Shown here piece after piece: positions 1-8,953 of a stretch of 47,147 bases of DNA (position 1 is its first letter; each line of letters opens with the position of its first letter). Where the stretch lies: positions 1-47,147 of the forward strand of contig CAZWOL010000020.1 of the NCBI GenBank assembly GCA_964635325.1, given 5' to 3'. The stretch is from BOG-1112 sp964635325 (GTDB lineage: Bacteria > Bdellovibrionota_B > Oligoflexia > Oligoflexales > Bog-1112). A model generated the notes under the pieces. It saw only the letters and a program-made list of their open reading frames with translations. It made no database searches and was not told the origin of the DNA. The position numbers and the translations under genes are program-made.

Positions 1-59
1 AAACGCCAATATATTCATTAAATTATGAGTAAATCTTAATAAGCGATGCTATAAATAAG

Positions 60-1499
60 CTAAACCACGACTGTCCATCGCGTACCTTGCGGACGGTCGA
101 GCAAGTTGACCCCCTTGTCTGCAAGCAACTTACGAATGCGGTCGCTCTCGGCCCAATTTTTTTGCTCACGTGCGTGTTGACGCTCCTGAATCATTTGCTC
201 GATGCTATCTTCAGACAAACCTAGCTCGAGCAGAATTTTTGCACGTTGTGAATCGATAAATTCCTTTGGACTCTCACAGAGCAAACCGAGTACACCAGCT
301 TTCTCACGCAACAACTCAGCAGCTTTGCGCAGTCGTCCGAGATCTGGAGACTTGTCGTTCAAACGTTGGTTGGCCCAACGTGCCATTTGACTAAATGCTG
401 CAAGTGCAATCGGTGTATTGAAATCATCTCGCATAGCTTGCTCAAATTCATCTGCAAAACGCGTGAGATCTTTGTCTTCAGAACTCACATTCACAGAATG
501 CGTCACTTCATCAATCTCACGAAGCGTCTCGTAGAAGTAAAATAAACGTTTGCGACAATTGTAGAAAACCTCTTCACTGAAGTTGACGTTTGATGAATAG
601 TGATTCTGCAAGAATGCAAAGCGCAGCACCTCACAGTGCCACTCCTTGAGAAATTGCTGAATGCTAATTGTGTTGCCGATACTCTTGGACATCTTCTGAT
701 GATCGATCGTCAGCAAGCCACTGTGCATCCAGTAGCGGGCAAAGTCTGCATGGTTTGCACATTCAGACTGTGCCAATTCATTTTCATGATGTGGGAAGAT
801 CAAGTCGCGTCCACCACCATGGATATCGAAGGTGTCCCCCAGCAGTTTTTTTGCCATAGCAGAGCATTCAATATGCCACCCCGGACGTCCACGTCCCCAG
901 GGACTCTCCCACGATGCGTCTGGAGCATCGTCGTTCTTCCATAAAGCAAAGTCGAGATTGTCAATTTTTTCACTACCAGCTAACTCACGGGTTCCGGACA
1001 ATAGTTCGTCAGGTTTGCGATTGGAGAGTTTGCCGTAGTCTTTCTTTTGGTTCACCTTGAAGTAAACATCCCCTTTGTCGGTTTTGTAGGCAAAGCCCCC
1101 TTGGATCAGCTGCTCAACCATCGCAATAATTTCGGGGATTGTCTCGGTGACGCGGGGTTCAAAAGTTGCGGGACGTATTTTTAGCCCCTCCATATCTCGA
1201 CGAGATGCCGCAATCATATCTTCGACCAGAACGCGTGGAGATATGCCTAATTTAGTAGCTCGTTGGATGATCTTGTCATCTACATCCGTGAAGTTACGTA
1301 CATAAGTAACTTCGAAGCCACAGTGCTCAAAAAAACTGCGGATCACATCAAAATAGATTGCCTGCATAGCATGGCCAATATGGCACTCATCATAGACGGT
1401 CACCCCACAAGCATAGATGCGAACCTTGCCTGTTTCGAGGGGGACAAAGAGATCTTTTTTGCGACTTAGAGAACTACGTATGTAAATAGACTGATTCAC
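60..1499 (-). CDS. cysS: Cysteinyl-tRNA synthetase
   Basis: Charges tRNA-Cys with cysteine in the cytoplasm. Class I synthetase signatures are clear: CGVTVYD followed by HIGH at about residues 40-43, KMSKS at about residue 269, and the zinc-site neighbourhoods GWHIECSAM and FPHHENELAQ. Length of 479 aa is close to the E. coli enzyme (461 aa). I chose a GTG start at 1499, preceded by AAGGAAG. The open frame runs 73 codons further upstream, but that part crosses a dispersed intergenic repeat (1530-1596) and does not look like CysRS. An ATG at 1526 is the only plausible alternative. The gene stands alone, divergent from the small orphan at 1635. Confidence 0.97.
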   Translation of the reverse strand: MNQSIYIRSSLSRKKDLFVPLETGKVRIYACGVTVYDECHIGHAMQAIYFDVIRSFFEHCGFEVTYVRNFTDVDDKIIQRATKLGISPRVLVEDMIAASRRDMEGLKIRPATFEPRVTETIPEIIAMVEQLIQGGFAYKTDKGDVYFKVNQKKDYGKLSNRKPDELLSGTRELAGSEKIDNLDFALWKNDDAPDASWESPWGRGRPGWHIECSAMAKKLLGDTFDIHGGGRDLIFPHHENELAQSECANHADFARYWMHSGLLTIDHQKMSKSIGNTISIQQFLKEWHCEVLRFAFLQNHYSSNVNFSEEVFYNCRKRLFYFYETLREIDEVTHSVNVSSEDKDLTRFADEFEQAMRDDFNTPIALAAFSQMARWANQRLNDKSPDLGRLRKAAELLREKAGVLGLLCESPKEFIDSQRAKILLELGLSEDSIEQMIQERQHAREQKNWAESDRIRKLLADKGVNLLDRPQGTRWTVVV

Positions 1500-1529
1500 A
1501 GGACTTCCTTTCTTTGGGATGAGCATCTG

Positions 1530-1596
1530 TAAGACCACCTGGCTAAGCAGGCGATCCCTCGACTCCACTTCGTTCCGCTCGAGACAGCACCGATAC
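1530..1596. repeat. Dispersed intergenic repeat, copy R1
   Basis: GC-rich segment just upstream of cysS. Its core CTGGCTAAGCAGGCGATC recurs, slightly changed, at about 39940-39975. Positions 1530-1560, read in reverse complement, match 12767-12797 at about 29 of 31 bases. The copy ends in a CCGCTCGAG-type stretch. If cysS is transcribed from beyond it, the repeat lies in the 5' leader. Confidence 0.6.
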
Positions 1597-1634
1597 CGCA
1601 CTTTAATAAAATTGAAATCGTGCCGATAGCTAAA

Positions 1635-1991
1635 ATGATGAAAGAAAAAAGCTCCAAAATAAGAACCCATGAGATCGAATATTACTTCGATGCGGAACGT
1701 CAGTTTGAGTGGGAGCAAACCAATCTAAACTACAAGGTGTTCCGTTTCCACAAACTTCATCACAAAGTTCATAAGATCCCGGAAAAAAACTTCGAAAGCA
1801 CGATCACGGCCATAGAAAGCCTCCTTGACGCTGCTCTTGCTCAAAAAACCAATACCGAACCGCCAGAGGCCATTCGGGAAAAGAAAGCCCTAAGCAAAAA
1901 GCTCTACCAAAGTATTTCTGAACAGGTAGCCAGCAGCTCCCAAGACAAGGGGGCCACAGCTGCTATCGGCACAATCAACTCCACCCTCTGA
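1635..1991 (+). CDS. Small basic orphan protein
   Basis: I do not recognise this protein. From the tandem ATGs at 1635/1638 it is about 118 aa, rich in Lys, Glu and His in its first half (HKLHHKVHK), with a predicted helical middle and a Ser/Ala/Thr-rich tail. No signal peptide or membrane segment is visible. A GTG at 1620 is an alternative start, and none of the starts has a convincing ribosome binding site, which weakens the call. Composition looks protein-like and no larger gene covers the stretch. It is divergent from cysS and separated from it by repeat R1. Confidence 0.45.
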   Translation: MMKEKSSKIRTHEIEYYFDAERQFEWEQTNLNYKVFRFHKLHHKVHKIPEKNFESTITAIESLLDAALAQKTNTEPPEAIREKKALSKKLYQSISEQVASSSQDKGATAAIGTINSTL

Positions 1992-2142
1992 TCAACGCTG
2001 ACCTTGGTGGCCAGCCAAACTTCAGTCCCAACACAGACTCACTCGCCACTTCCTTGACCCAACCTAGTGCGACAGTTATAATTTGAAAAAGCCCTTTTTA
2101 ACAATTTAATCAATGCACCGATTCCCTAGCGTGGGAGGAATG

Positions 2143-3021
2143 ATGAAACTCGTCAAATTTCTCAACTCGTCACAACTCTTCAAGTTTTGCCAGAAAGTGC
2201 TGGGAGATCAGAAGGCGAAGAAGATTCACGATCAGGAGGTCGGTGCCATTCTCAGCTTCAACCCCTCTGATTGCAGCCACTGGAAAAAAGGTGAGAAGAA
2301 CGTCAAATCTGTCTTCGCACTCGAAAAACTTGCGAAAGCCTTGAATGTCGACATCGCTCTCATCTATGACTTAGCCAGTGGTGCTATTGGATTAGATGAA
2401 GCCTACTACGAATACCAAGAATCCAAGATGTTCGAATCTCATTTCACAAAAGCTTTGCTCTCGGGTGAAGATGCTGTGAATCAAGCACGCAAAAACATCA
2501 ATGCCCTAGTCGACGAACTACAAGCTAAAGCGGATTTTCAAACACCTCCGCTCTACTTGCCTGAGATTTTACGCTTCTTCCCATTCATCACTTTGCAACA
2601 GACCGACATGATGGACCGACTGAGTCGCGTCCTACGTACAAAACCACAGCAGTACACGATTCAGTTCCGCAAAGGAGAGCTCAAACCTCAAACACGTATG
2701 AGCATAGCAAGCGACCTCGCACGCATACTCTTGGATGGTGAACGCGAACAATACCTAGCACAGCTCGGACCAGCCCAAGAGAACATGCTTGCGTTAGAAC
2801 GCACATTCTTCGTTGCAGCTCTTTTGACACCGCACAAAATGTTTACACAAGAGCTTGCGAAGATCGATCCCCGTCGCAATGTAATCAGTGAGCTTGCAAG
2901 TGTGTTTTGGGCACCTAAGTCTTTGGTAGGATTCCAACTGCAAGATACGATCCGTCACCAATACAGCGACCAACGTCGCAGTGTCACGACCACTCGACCT
3001 GAACCTACTCTGCACCTCTAG
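2143..3021 (+). CDS. XRE-type regulator with degenerate ImmA/IrrE-like domain
   Basis: 292-aa protein, probably a DNA-binding regulator. An XRE-like helix-turn-helix spans about residues 30-78 (VGAILSF, then DCSHWKKGEKN, then the LEKLAKALNV helix). The C-terminal part, about 185-275, has the layout of ImmA/IrrE peptidases: a helix where HExxH would sit, then FFVAALLTP, which matches the family's FAAxLLMP. The helix reads SDLAR, so the zinc-binding HExxH is missing and peptidase activity is not expected. It is a paralogue of the gene at 23902-24795, sharing the block DxxVGxILxFxPxDCSHWKKG and PPLYLPE. Start chosen at the second of two tandem ATGs, behind GGGAGG. Confidence 0.8.
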   Translation: MKLVKFLNSSQLFKFCQKVLGDQKAKKIHDQEVGAILSFNPSDCSHWKKGEKNVKSVFALEKLAKALNVDIALIYDLASGAIGLDEAYYEYQESKMFESHFTKALLSGEDAVNQARKNINALVDELQAKADFQTPPLYLPEILRFFPFITLQQTDMMDRLSRVLRTKPQQYTIQFRKGELKPQTRMSIASDLARILLDGEREQYLAQLGPAQENMLALERTFFVAALLTPHKMFTQELAKIDPRRNVISELASVFWAPKSLVGFQLQDTIRHQYSDQRRSVTTTRPEPTLHL

Positions 3022-3039
3022 TACGAGTACACATCTCTC

Positions 3040-4389
3040 TTACTTCTTCGTACAGGCGTTCTCACCCTCTTCACTCATCGATAGCACTCTATAACTACCG
3101 CTAGAGTCTTTGCTGAGAAAGATGGAAGGAACCCTGTCCGGTGGATTCACACCCGTATCTGATATACCTAGCAAAGAAAGATTTTGGAGAAAGCTTAGGG
3201 GTTTTAGATCTGAGACCTCACAGTTTCCATTCAGATAGAGAGAGCGCAATTGCAGCATGGCTCCACTGATAACAACATCGGCACGTCCTAATGTTTGTAC
3301 ACCTGCATTGTTGAGCTGGATTCTTTGCAAGGAGAGGGTCTCTAGCTGCGCAAGTGCAATCAGGGGAGAAAGGTCTTTGATTTGAGAATTACCATCCAAA
3401 ACCAGATAGCTTAGCTCCTTAAGCGTAGCAAGCGGACGCAAGTCATCAAGCTTATTATTGCTCAAATTCAAGCTAGTCAGATGAACCATACCTGCGAGCG
3501 GACTAAGATCACGAATTGCGTTATTTGCGAAATTGAGCGAACGCAATTGGGTATAAGCAGCGAGAGGTGAGAGGTCTGCGATTTTTGGACGGCCTGCAGC
3601 ACCCAATGCATCCAATTCGAGACTAACTGCCTGCTGAAGCTGTCCTTCAATAGCCTCACAGCTTGTATTCGTACCAAAAGAAGAGCGTATGGCTTTCACG
3701 GTTTGCACAATAGCAGTGCTTGCTGCTGTATCTTTACAATAGTCCGCAAAGGTCTTTGGCATACAGCGATTGAGTTCAGCATTCCAAGCAAAGTTCGAAC
3801 CATTGCTGCTTATGCACGTAGCCTCTTCTTTTGAGACACAACGTTGGTTGATCCATGTCGAAGCATCTTGTTTGTCTTCACAAGCCTTCTGTGCTGGAGT
3901 AATGCAGGTTTTTGCAACAGTCCAGATGTCTCCACCTTTCACACACTTGAGGGCTTCCGACGTATAACAGATACCATCACGCCATACTGCACTTTTGTCT
4001 TCCGCACACTGTTGCTCTGGAGTGAGGGTTGCTTTGGGGCTTAGACAAGCAGCCTGTCCAGTCTGGGGATCTTCACCCCAATAGTACCCAGCTCCAAAGT
4101 CGTTGATGCATTTTTTACTGAGGTCGAGCAACTCTTCTGCAGAGACACATTTCTCTCCCAGGTACTGTGCCCCAACTTGCTGCTCACAGTTTTGTTTTGC
4201 AACAGCAGAGGACTTTGTAAGAACGCAACGTCCATTGATCCAGGTATTGCCCGGTTGCAGATTGCATTTATCCTCATCCGTCAGTGAGTTAGACCGATTG
4301 CGAGTACTTGCGCACGACACATTCAGAGCAAATGCTAATAGAAAATAGACAATTCGCAACAACCATAGATTTGATAGTAGCTCTTTCAT
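3040..4389 (-). CDS. Exported leucine-rich-repeat protein with cysteine-pair repeats
   Basis: 449 aa, probably a surface or periplasmic binding protein. An N-terminal hydrophobic segment (about 8-25) ends in NVSC, a near-lipobox, so it may be a lipoprotein with Cys26 as first residue. Residues 42-209 hold seven consecutive units of the form C-x(6-10)-[W/Y]-x(3-10)-C: pairs 42/55, 68/81, 94/115, 128/141, 149/162, 170/184 and 192/209. Residues about 255-412 form SDS22/internalin-type LRRs of about 22 aa (for example LRSLNFANNAIRDLSPLAG). The start has AGGAAG five bases upstream. It is convergent with the upstream regulator, with only an 18-bp gap. Ligand unknown. Confidence 0.85.
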   Translation of the reverse strand: MKELLSNLWLLRIVYFLLAFALNVSCASTRNRSNSLTDEDKCNLQPGNTWINGRCVLTKSSAVAKQNCEQQVGAQYLGEKCVSAEELLDLSKKCINDFGAGYYWGEDPQTGQAACLSPKATLTPEQQCAEDKSAVWRDGICYTSEALKCVKGGDIWTVAKTCITPAQKACEDKQDASTWINQRCVSKEEATCISSNGSNFAWNAELNRCMPKTFADYCKDTAASTAIVQTVKAIRSSFGTNTSCEAIEGQLQQAVSLELDALGAAGRPKIADLSPLAAYTQLRSLNFANNAIRDLSPLAGMVHLTSLNLSNNKLDDLRPLATLKELSYLVLDGNSQIKDLSPLIALAQLETLSLQRIQLNNAGVQTLGRADVVISGAMLQLRSLYLNGNCEVSDLKPLSFLQNLSLLGISDTGVNPPDRVPSIFLSKDSSGSYRVLSMSEEGENACTKK

Positions 4390-4465
4390 ATACTCTTCCT
4401 AGCTTTTACAAATTTGGTCTATTTTAGCATCTGCACTCTTTCGAAAGAAGGAAAAGGAAAGAAGG

Positions 4466-6046
4466 ATGACACTACGCCTTGCTCTCATTGCCCTCCTTGG
4501 ATCCACCTGCAGTCTTTTGTACGAACTGATTCTTAGCAAAGTGATCACATTTTATACGGGTGAACTCATTCTATGGCAGTCCCTCACTCTAGGAACATAC
4601 CTAGCAGCGCTCGGCCTTGGAGTGCTTCGCGCTTTGCATACTCCTTCGCCTGCAGAAAGGCTTTTTGCTTTGGAGCTTATGCTCGCTCTATTGGGAGCTG
4701 TGATGGTTCCCATACTTTTAGGAATGCATGCGATCTATCAGATGTATCTCTCGACATTCGGTCAACCCAATTTTGCTTGGATTAGTCCCTTGAATGCATT
4801 TGCTTTGCTATGCCAAGGTGTCGTGCTTGCTGTAGGATTTCTTTGCGGACAAGAGCTTCCTCTCCTCTTTAAGTTAGCAAGCAACCCACAAAGTTCAAGT
4901 GCACGCATACTGACCTGTACATATTTGGGGGCCTTAAGTGGTGCTGTGCTCTTTGCTACAGTTTTTCTTAGATTTATGGAGATGACTGAAGCTGCTCTGT
5001 GGACGGCAGCTACAAATATATTCCTCGCAATTTTAGTACGACAAGGATGGGCACAAAATTTTTCTTCCATAAGTTTGAGGAAGACTAGAGCTGCTTTAGC
5101 ATTTGTAAGCCTCTGCTTACTAGCTATCTATGCTGTCTCCACTCCATTGCACGAACTTGCGCTAAAAAACTTCTACTATAATCGTCTGACTTTTGCGACC
5201 CACCCGCAGAGAGGCTTAGAATGGACTGGTCCGTTTGGAATTACGCAATGGCCTAGTCTAGCAAAGAACTATGAGGCTATACGACGTGTGCGCAGCGCCT
5301 ATCAAACTATCGACTTCGTACGCAAAGTTCATGACGAACGCAACTATACTGTCTACTTAAATGGACACTACCAATTCGATTCTTTGCGTGAGAAAAGCTA
5401 CCATGCAGCAATGTCCGAAGCCGCAAGTTTAGGAAACCCACGCAAGATCCTTGTACTCGGAGGAGGAGATGGACTCCTGCTAAGAGATCTACTCGAGACA
5501 CAAAAGCAAATTGAACATATTACCTTGGTTGAACTCGATGCCCAAATGATACACCAAGCTAAAATTGAGCCCCTACGCACACTGAACAAAGGATCTTTGG
5601 AAAACCCCAAAGTCTCAACCATCATTGATGACGCATTCACTTGGCTTAGGCAAAGCTCTGAGCAAAGATACGATGTCATTATTGCGGACTTTCCCTACCC
5701 CTACGATGGAGAAAGTCTGCGACTGTATAGTAGCGAATTCTACCGACTACTAAGCAAACGTTTGAATGAGCAAGGATACTTTATTGCAGACTATCCTCTG
5801 CAAAACATTCAAAACAAAAAGACCAACAGCGAGCTAGGTCGAAGCCTAACTGCTGCTGGTTTTGTACAAGCCTGGAGTTTTCAGACACCTGGAGAAAGCT
5901 TTGTTGTTGCAACTCGTGACCGAGTTCTTCGAAGACACAAACCCGGAAGCTTTGTCATGACAGCTTTAAATGCTGACAACAACCAAAGCTCAGTCCTCTC
6001 TATACTGAAGCCCCATCGCTTTATGGCGACGGATCCTTTTTTTTGA
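4466..6046 (+). CDS. Membrane-anchored spermidine synthase-like aminopropyltransferase
   Basis: 526 aa. The first ~220 residues are hydrophobic, with about seven membrane helices. The C-terminal ~280 residues match the spermidine synthase (SpeE-type) fold: the SAM-pocket motif ILVLGGGDGLLLRDLLE at about 328, DDAFTWL, and the catalytic-loop equivalent IIADFPYPYDGES followed by LYSSEFYRLL. This architecture is known for membrane-fused polyamine aminopropyltransferase homologues. The loop reads DFPYP rather than the usual DSxDP, so the real acceptor is uncertain. No speD or other polyamine gene is next to it. It is divergent from the LRR gene. Confidence 0.85.
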   Translation: MTLRLALIALLGSTCSLLYELILSKVITFYTGELILWQSLTLGTYLAALGLGVLRALHTPSPAERLFALELMLALLGAVMVPILLGMHAIYQMYLSTFGQPNFAWISPLNAFALLCQGVVLAVGFLCGQELPLLFKLASNPQSSSARILTCTYLGALSGAVLFATVFLRFMEMTEAALWTAATNIFLAILVRQGWAQNFSSISLRKTRAALAFVSLCLLAIYAVSTPLHELALKNFYYNRLTFATHPQRGLEWTGPFGITQWPSLAKNYEAIRRVRSAYQTIDFVRKVHDERNYTVYLNGHYQFDSLREKSYHAAMSEAASLGNPRKILVLGGGDGLLLRDLLETQKQIEHITLVELDAQMIHQAKIEPLRTLNKGSLENPKVSTIIDDAFTWLRQSSEQRYDVIIADFPYPYDGESLRLYSSEFYRLLSKRLNEQGYFIADYPLQNIQNKKTNSELGRSLTAAGFVQAWSFQTPGESFVVATRDRVLRRHKPGSFVMTALNADNNQSSVLSILKPHRFMATDPFF

Positions 6047-6112
6047 GGAAGAACTGAGTGAGCCTGATACTTCTTGCTCGAAAGTATGCAGAGCTTCTCC
6101 GTTATTTAGGTC

Positions 6113-6847
6113 CTACTTGCGGCTTTTCTTCTTCGCTTTTTTCTTTGCTACTTTTTTCTTAGTCGCTTTTTTCTTGCCAGCTTTCTTTTTGCTCGCTTTT
6201 TTCTTGCCGGCTTTTTTAGTCGTTTTAGACTTTTTCTTGCCAGCTTTCTTTTTGCTCGCTTTTTTCTTGCCGGCTTTTTTAGTCGTTTTAGACTTTTTCT
6301 TGCCAGCTTTCTTTTTGCTCGCTTTTTTGCGAGGTTTTTTTGCTGCAACTACCGGCATAATGGCATCTTCATCTTCAGAATGAACGTCATCTTCGCCCAT
6401 GCTACCTTCAAAATCTTCGTCATCTTCGATGATGAACTCTACATCTTCATGAGAGTTGAAGTCATCTCCATCATCATCTTGTGAAAAGGATCCGCGGCGA
6501 TCGTTGCTATCTTCTTCTTGCTCAAACATGTGTGCTCCTGGTTTTTTGTTCTTGCGTGTCTTTATTTTTGTCCACTCATCATCATAATCATCGGACATTT
6601 CGTCGTCGTCTTTGCTCATTTCGGCATCCGAAACGAAGAAGTCAGTATCCTCGTCTTCGTCAGGCAGATGAATCATACTTTTATATAGTTCTGTCTGCTC
6701 TTCAATCTTTTCAAAGCCGTCGACAAAATCACCGTCGTCCCTATAGGATCCTAGATCAAGACCTCGTGAATCCTCCTCATCTGATTCGAAGTCACTAAAA
6801 TGATCACGATCATCATCCTCATGGAACTTAATATCATTCGGATCCAT
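6113..6847 (-). CDS. Acidic N-terminus / lysine-rich histone-H1-like tail protein
   Basis: 244-aa protein of extreme composition. Residues 1-165 are strongly acidic (runs of D and E) and appear disordered. Residues 166-244 are nearly all K, A, S, T and G in KKAGKKK/KKASKKK units, like the tails of histone H1, AlgP or chlamydial Hc proteins. No signal peptide is seen, so it probably acts in the cytoplasm, with the tail binding DNA or RNA and the acidic part perhaps masking it or binding partners. The tail is encoded by perfect 63-bp tandem repeats. Start ATG at 6847 follows GAGGAGAAG. Function is inferred from composition only. Confidence 0.8.
   Translation of the reverse strand: MDPNDIKFHEDDDRDHFSDFESDEEDSRGLDLGSYRDDGDFVDGFEKIEEQTELYKSMIHLPDEDEDTDFFVSDAEMSKDDDEMSDDYDDEWTKIKTRKNKKPGAHMFEQEEDSNDRRGSFSQDDDGDDFNSHEDVEFIIEDDEDFEGSMGEDDVHSEDEDAIMPVVAAKKPRKKASKKKAGKKKSKTTKKAGKKKASKKKAGKKKSKTTKKAGKKKASKKKAGKKKATKKKVAKKKAKKKSRK
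6164..6328. repeat. 63-bp perfect tandem repeat inside the lysine-rich tail
   Basis: Copies at 6176-6238 and 6239-6301 are identical over 63 bases (21 codons). A third copy begins at 6302 and matches for about 27 bases. Perfect identity implies recent duplication, so copy number may vary between strains. The unit is a multiple of three, so gain or loss would change tail length without a frameshift. Confidence 0.92.
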
Positions 6848-7184
6848 GCTTCTCCTCTCAACAACGCTGAGATAGCCTTCAATCCATTGAAAAGGGATAA
6901 CATACAGCGCAGTAAAATTGAATCCATTTTTAGGTGAACTGTAATGATAATGACATTAGATAGAGAACGAGTAAATACTTCATGAGAGGATTTTTTTCAA
7001 GTTTTTGCACACCTAAAAATACCTTTGAAAAACGTCGAAAAGACAAGCTGGACTAAGAATCGACCACTCCACACAAATCTCATGCTTATAGAAAGCTGGC
7101 GGACATAAGCAAAACGGTGATATGAAGAATGACCGACCTCCGGGTCTAATTTTTTGTTCAATATGCAAACCAAAGGAAATCGAA
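6848..7184. other. Divergent intergenic region
   Basis: This 337-bp stretch lies between the acidic/lysine-rich gene (-) and proS (+). It is AT-rich, notably at about 6940-6990. It must hold promoters for both directions. I see no RNA gene, no clear hairpin and no credible additional gene; short frames here lack ribosome binding sites. Confidence 0.5.
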
Positions 7185-8744
7185 ATGAGTGGTAGCGAGA
7201 AAACAGCCCATCGCAAAAACGCCATAAGCCCAACACGTGCGGAGAATTACCCAGAATGGTATCAACAGGTTATAAAAGCTGCAGACCTGGCTGAAAACTC
7301 CCCGGTACGCGGATGTATGGTGATAAAACCGTGGGGCTACGCTATCTGGGAAAACATCCAACGCGAACTTGATCGGATGTTCAAAGAGACCGGACATGTG
7401 AACGCCTACTTTCCCCTACTCATTCCCCTCAGCTTCCTTGAAAAAGAAGCTGAGCATGTCGATGGATTTGCCAAGGAATGTGCTGTAGTTACACACCACC
7501 GCCTTGAAGCTGACAAAGACGGTCGCTTACAACCTGCAGGCAAGTTAGAAGAACCCCTTATCATCCGCCCAACCAGTGAGACCATTATCGGAAACGCATA
7601 CTCACGTTGGGTTCAGTCGTATAGAGACCTCCCTATCTTAGTCAACCAGTGGTGCAACGTTATGCGTTGGGAGATGCGTACGCGAATGTTCTTACGTACC
7701 TCCGAATTCCTCTGGCAGGAGGGGCATACCGTCCATGCAACAAAAGATGAAGCATGGGAAGAGACCTTACAAATGCTCGAGGTCTACCGAAAATTTGCAA
7801 GCGACTGGCTTGCAATGCCAGTAATTACAGGTCGCAAGACAGCAGACGAGCGTTTTCCAGGAGCTGTCGAAACTTACACGATCGAGGCGATCATGCAGGA
7901 TCGCAAAGCCCTCCAAGCAGGAACTTCCCACTTTTTGGGGCAAACCTTTTCCAAAGCTTTCGATATTCAGTTCTTGGATCAAAAAGGGGAACGCCAACAC
8001 GGGTGGACAACCTCGTGGGGAGCGACAACACGTCTTATTGGCGGCATGATCATGACCCACAGTGATGACGACGGCCTCGTCCTGCCACCTAAGATGGCGC
8101 CCTATCAGATCGTCATTTTACCGGTCTTGCGTAAAGAAGAAGACCGAGCCGCTGTGCTTGACTACTGTGCCGCATTGAAAAAGCGCCTACAAGAGCAGGT
8201 CTACCATGGGCAAGCCTTGCGCGTACACGTAGATACTCGTGACATCAGCGGTGGAGACAAAAATTGGGAGTACATTAAAAAAGGTGTGCCCGTGCGCCTT
8301 GAAATTGGTCCGCGTGACATTGCAAAAGATTCGGTCTTCTTTGCACGTCGAGATACTAGTGAGAAACATGCGGTTGCTTCAGAGCAATTTGTTCTGTCGG
8401 TAAAAAGCATCTTGGATGAAATTCAAGCCAATCTCTACAGCAAAGCTGAAACGCACCTGAAGTCAAACATCCGACGCGTAGACTCGCTCAAAGAACTCGA
8501 AAGCTTCTTCACGTCTGAGAGCAAAAAAGCTGAAGATGATGAATCTGATATCTTCGGTGGCTTTGCACTCGTACATTGGAATGAAAAAGCGATCGGACAT
8601 CCAATCTTGAAAAAACTCAAGATCTCTCCACGCTGCATACCACTCAACCATGAAGAATGGGAGATTGGCATAAAAGAAGAAGGTACCTGTATCTTCAGTG
8701 GTGAGAAAAGTTCGATGCGTATTATTTTTGCACGCTCGTACTGA
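7185..8744 (+). CDS. proS: Prolyl-tRNA synthetase, archaeal/eukaryote type
   Basis: Charges tRNA-Pro. This is the short ProRS type lacking the large editing insertion of the E. coli form. Motif 2 is RTSEFLWQEGHT, motif 3 lies in GGMIMTHSDDDGLVLPP, and class II landmarks include IIRPTSETI and NQWCNVMRWE. The C-terminal extension ends in FARSY, with the terminal tyrosine typical of this type. I start at ATG 7185 (AAGGA upstream), giving 519 aa; an in-frame ATG at 7122 adds 21 unlikely residues. No second proS is visible in the window. The gene stands alone. Confidence 0.96.
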   Translation: MSGSEKTAHRKNAISPTRAENYPEWYQQVIKAADLAENSPVRGCMVIKPWGYAIWENIQRELDRMFKETGHVNAYFPLLIPLSFLEKEAEHVDGFAKECAVVTHHRLEADKDGRLQPAGKLEEPLIIRPTSETIIGNAYSRWVQSYRDLPILVNQWCNVMRWEMRTRMFLRTSEFLWQEGHTVHATKDEAWEETLQMLEVYRKFASDWLAMPVITGRKTADERFPGAVETYTIEAIMQDRKALQAGTSHFLGQTFSKAFDIQFLDQKGERQHGWTTSWGATTRLIGGMIMTHSDDDGLVLPPKMAPYQIVILPVLRKEEDRAAVLDYCAALKKRLQEQVYHGQALRVHVDTRDISGGDKNWEYIKKGVPVRLEIGPRDIAKDSVFFARRDTSEKHAVASEQFVLSVKSILDEIQANLYSKAETHLKSNIRRVDSLKELESFFTSESKKAEDDESDIFGGFALVHWNEKAIGHPILKKLKISPRCIPLNHEEWEIGIKEEGTCIFSGEKSSMRIIFARSY

Positions 8745-8852
8745 TGCAAGCCCCGCATAGCGAATCTCACCTTACAAATTAGCTATGCAGGCGCCCCCTC
8801 GGCGGAGCCTGCCCTGAACGCAGTCGTGAGGCTCAGGGCGACGAACATGAAG
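8745..8852. repeat. Dispersed intergenic repeat, copy R2
   Basis: Two stem-loops in series: GCATAGC (8755-8761) with GCTATGC (8782-8788), then GCCCTGA (8811-8817) with TCAGGGC (8833-8839). The segment 8765-8793 matches 19128-19156 after ogt's upstream neighbour at roughly 25 of 29 bases. It begins right after the proS stop and may act as its terminator or mRNA 3' end. Confidence 0.65.
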
Positions 8853-8953
8853 TTATTCATGCAAGGTCCCATCATAGAAAGCACAGAGTTTTCTATACCT
8901 CTTTCCCATGCTAGTCTCGTTGCAGATGCAAATATGGGAGAGGGGACCTAGGC

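Noticed and set aside
1500..1718. N-terminal extension of CysRS by up to 73 residues
   Set aside because: The added part is unlike CysRS, crosses repeat R1, and the GTG at 1499 has a good ribosome site.
6164..6328. Repeats suggesting a CRISPR array
   Set aside because: The 63-bp units are direct, without spacers, and code for the lysine-rich tail.
6117..6383. Phe/Leu/Ala-rich 88-aa frame on the plus strand, looking like a membrane protein
   Set aside because: It is the reverse strand of the lysine-rich repeat; the hydrophobic run is a mirror artefact of AAA/AAG codons.
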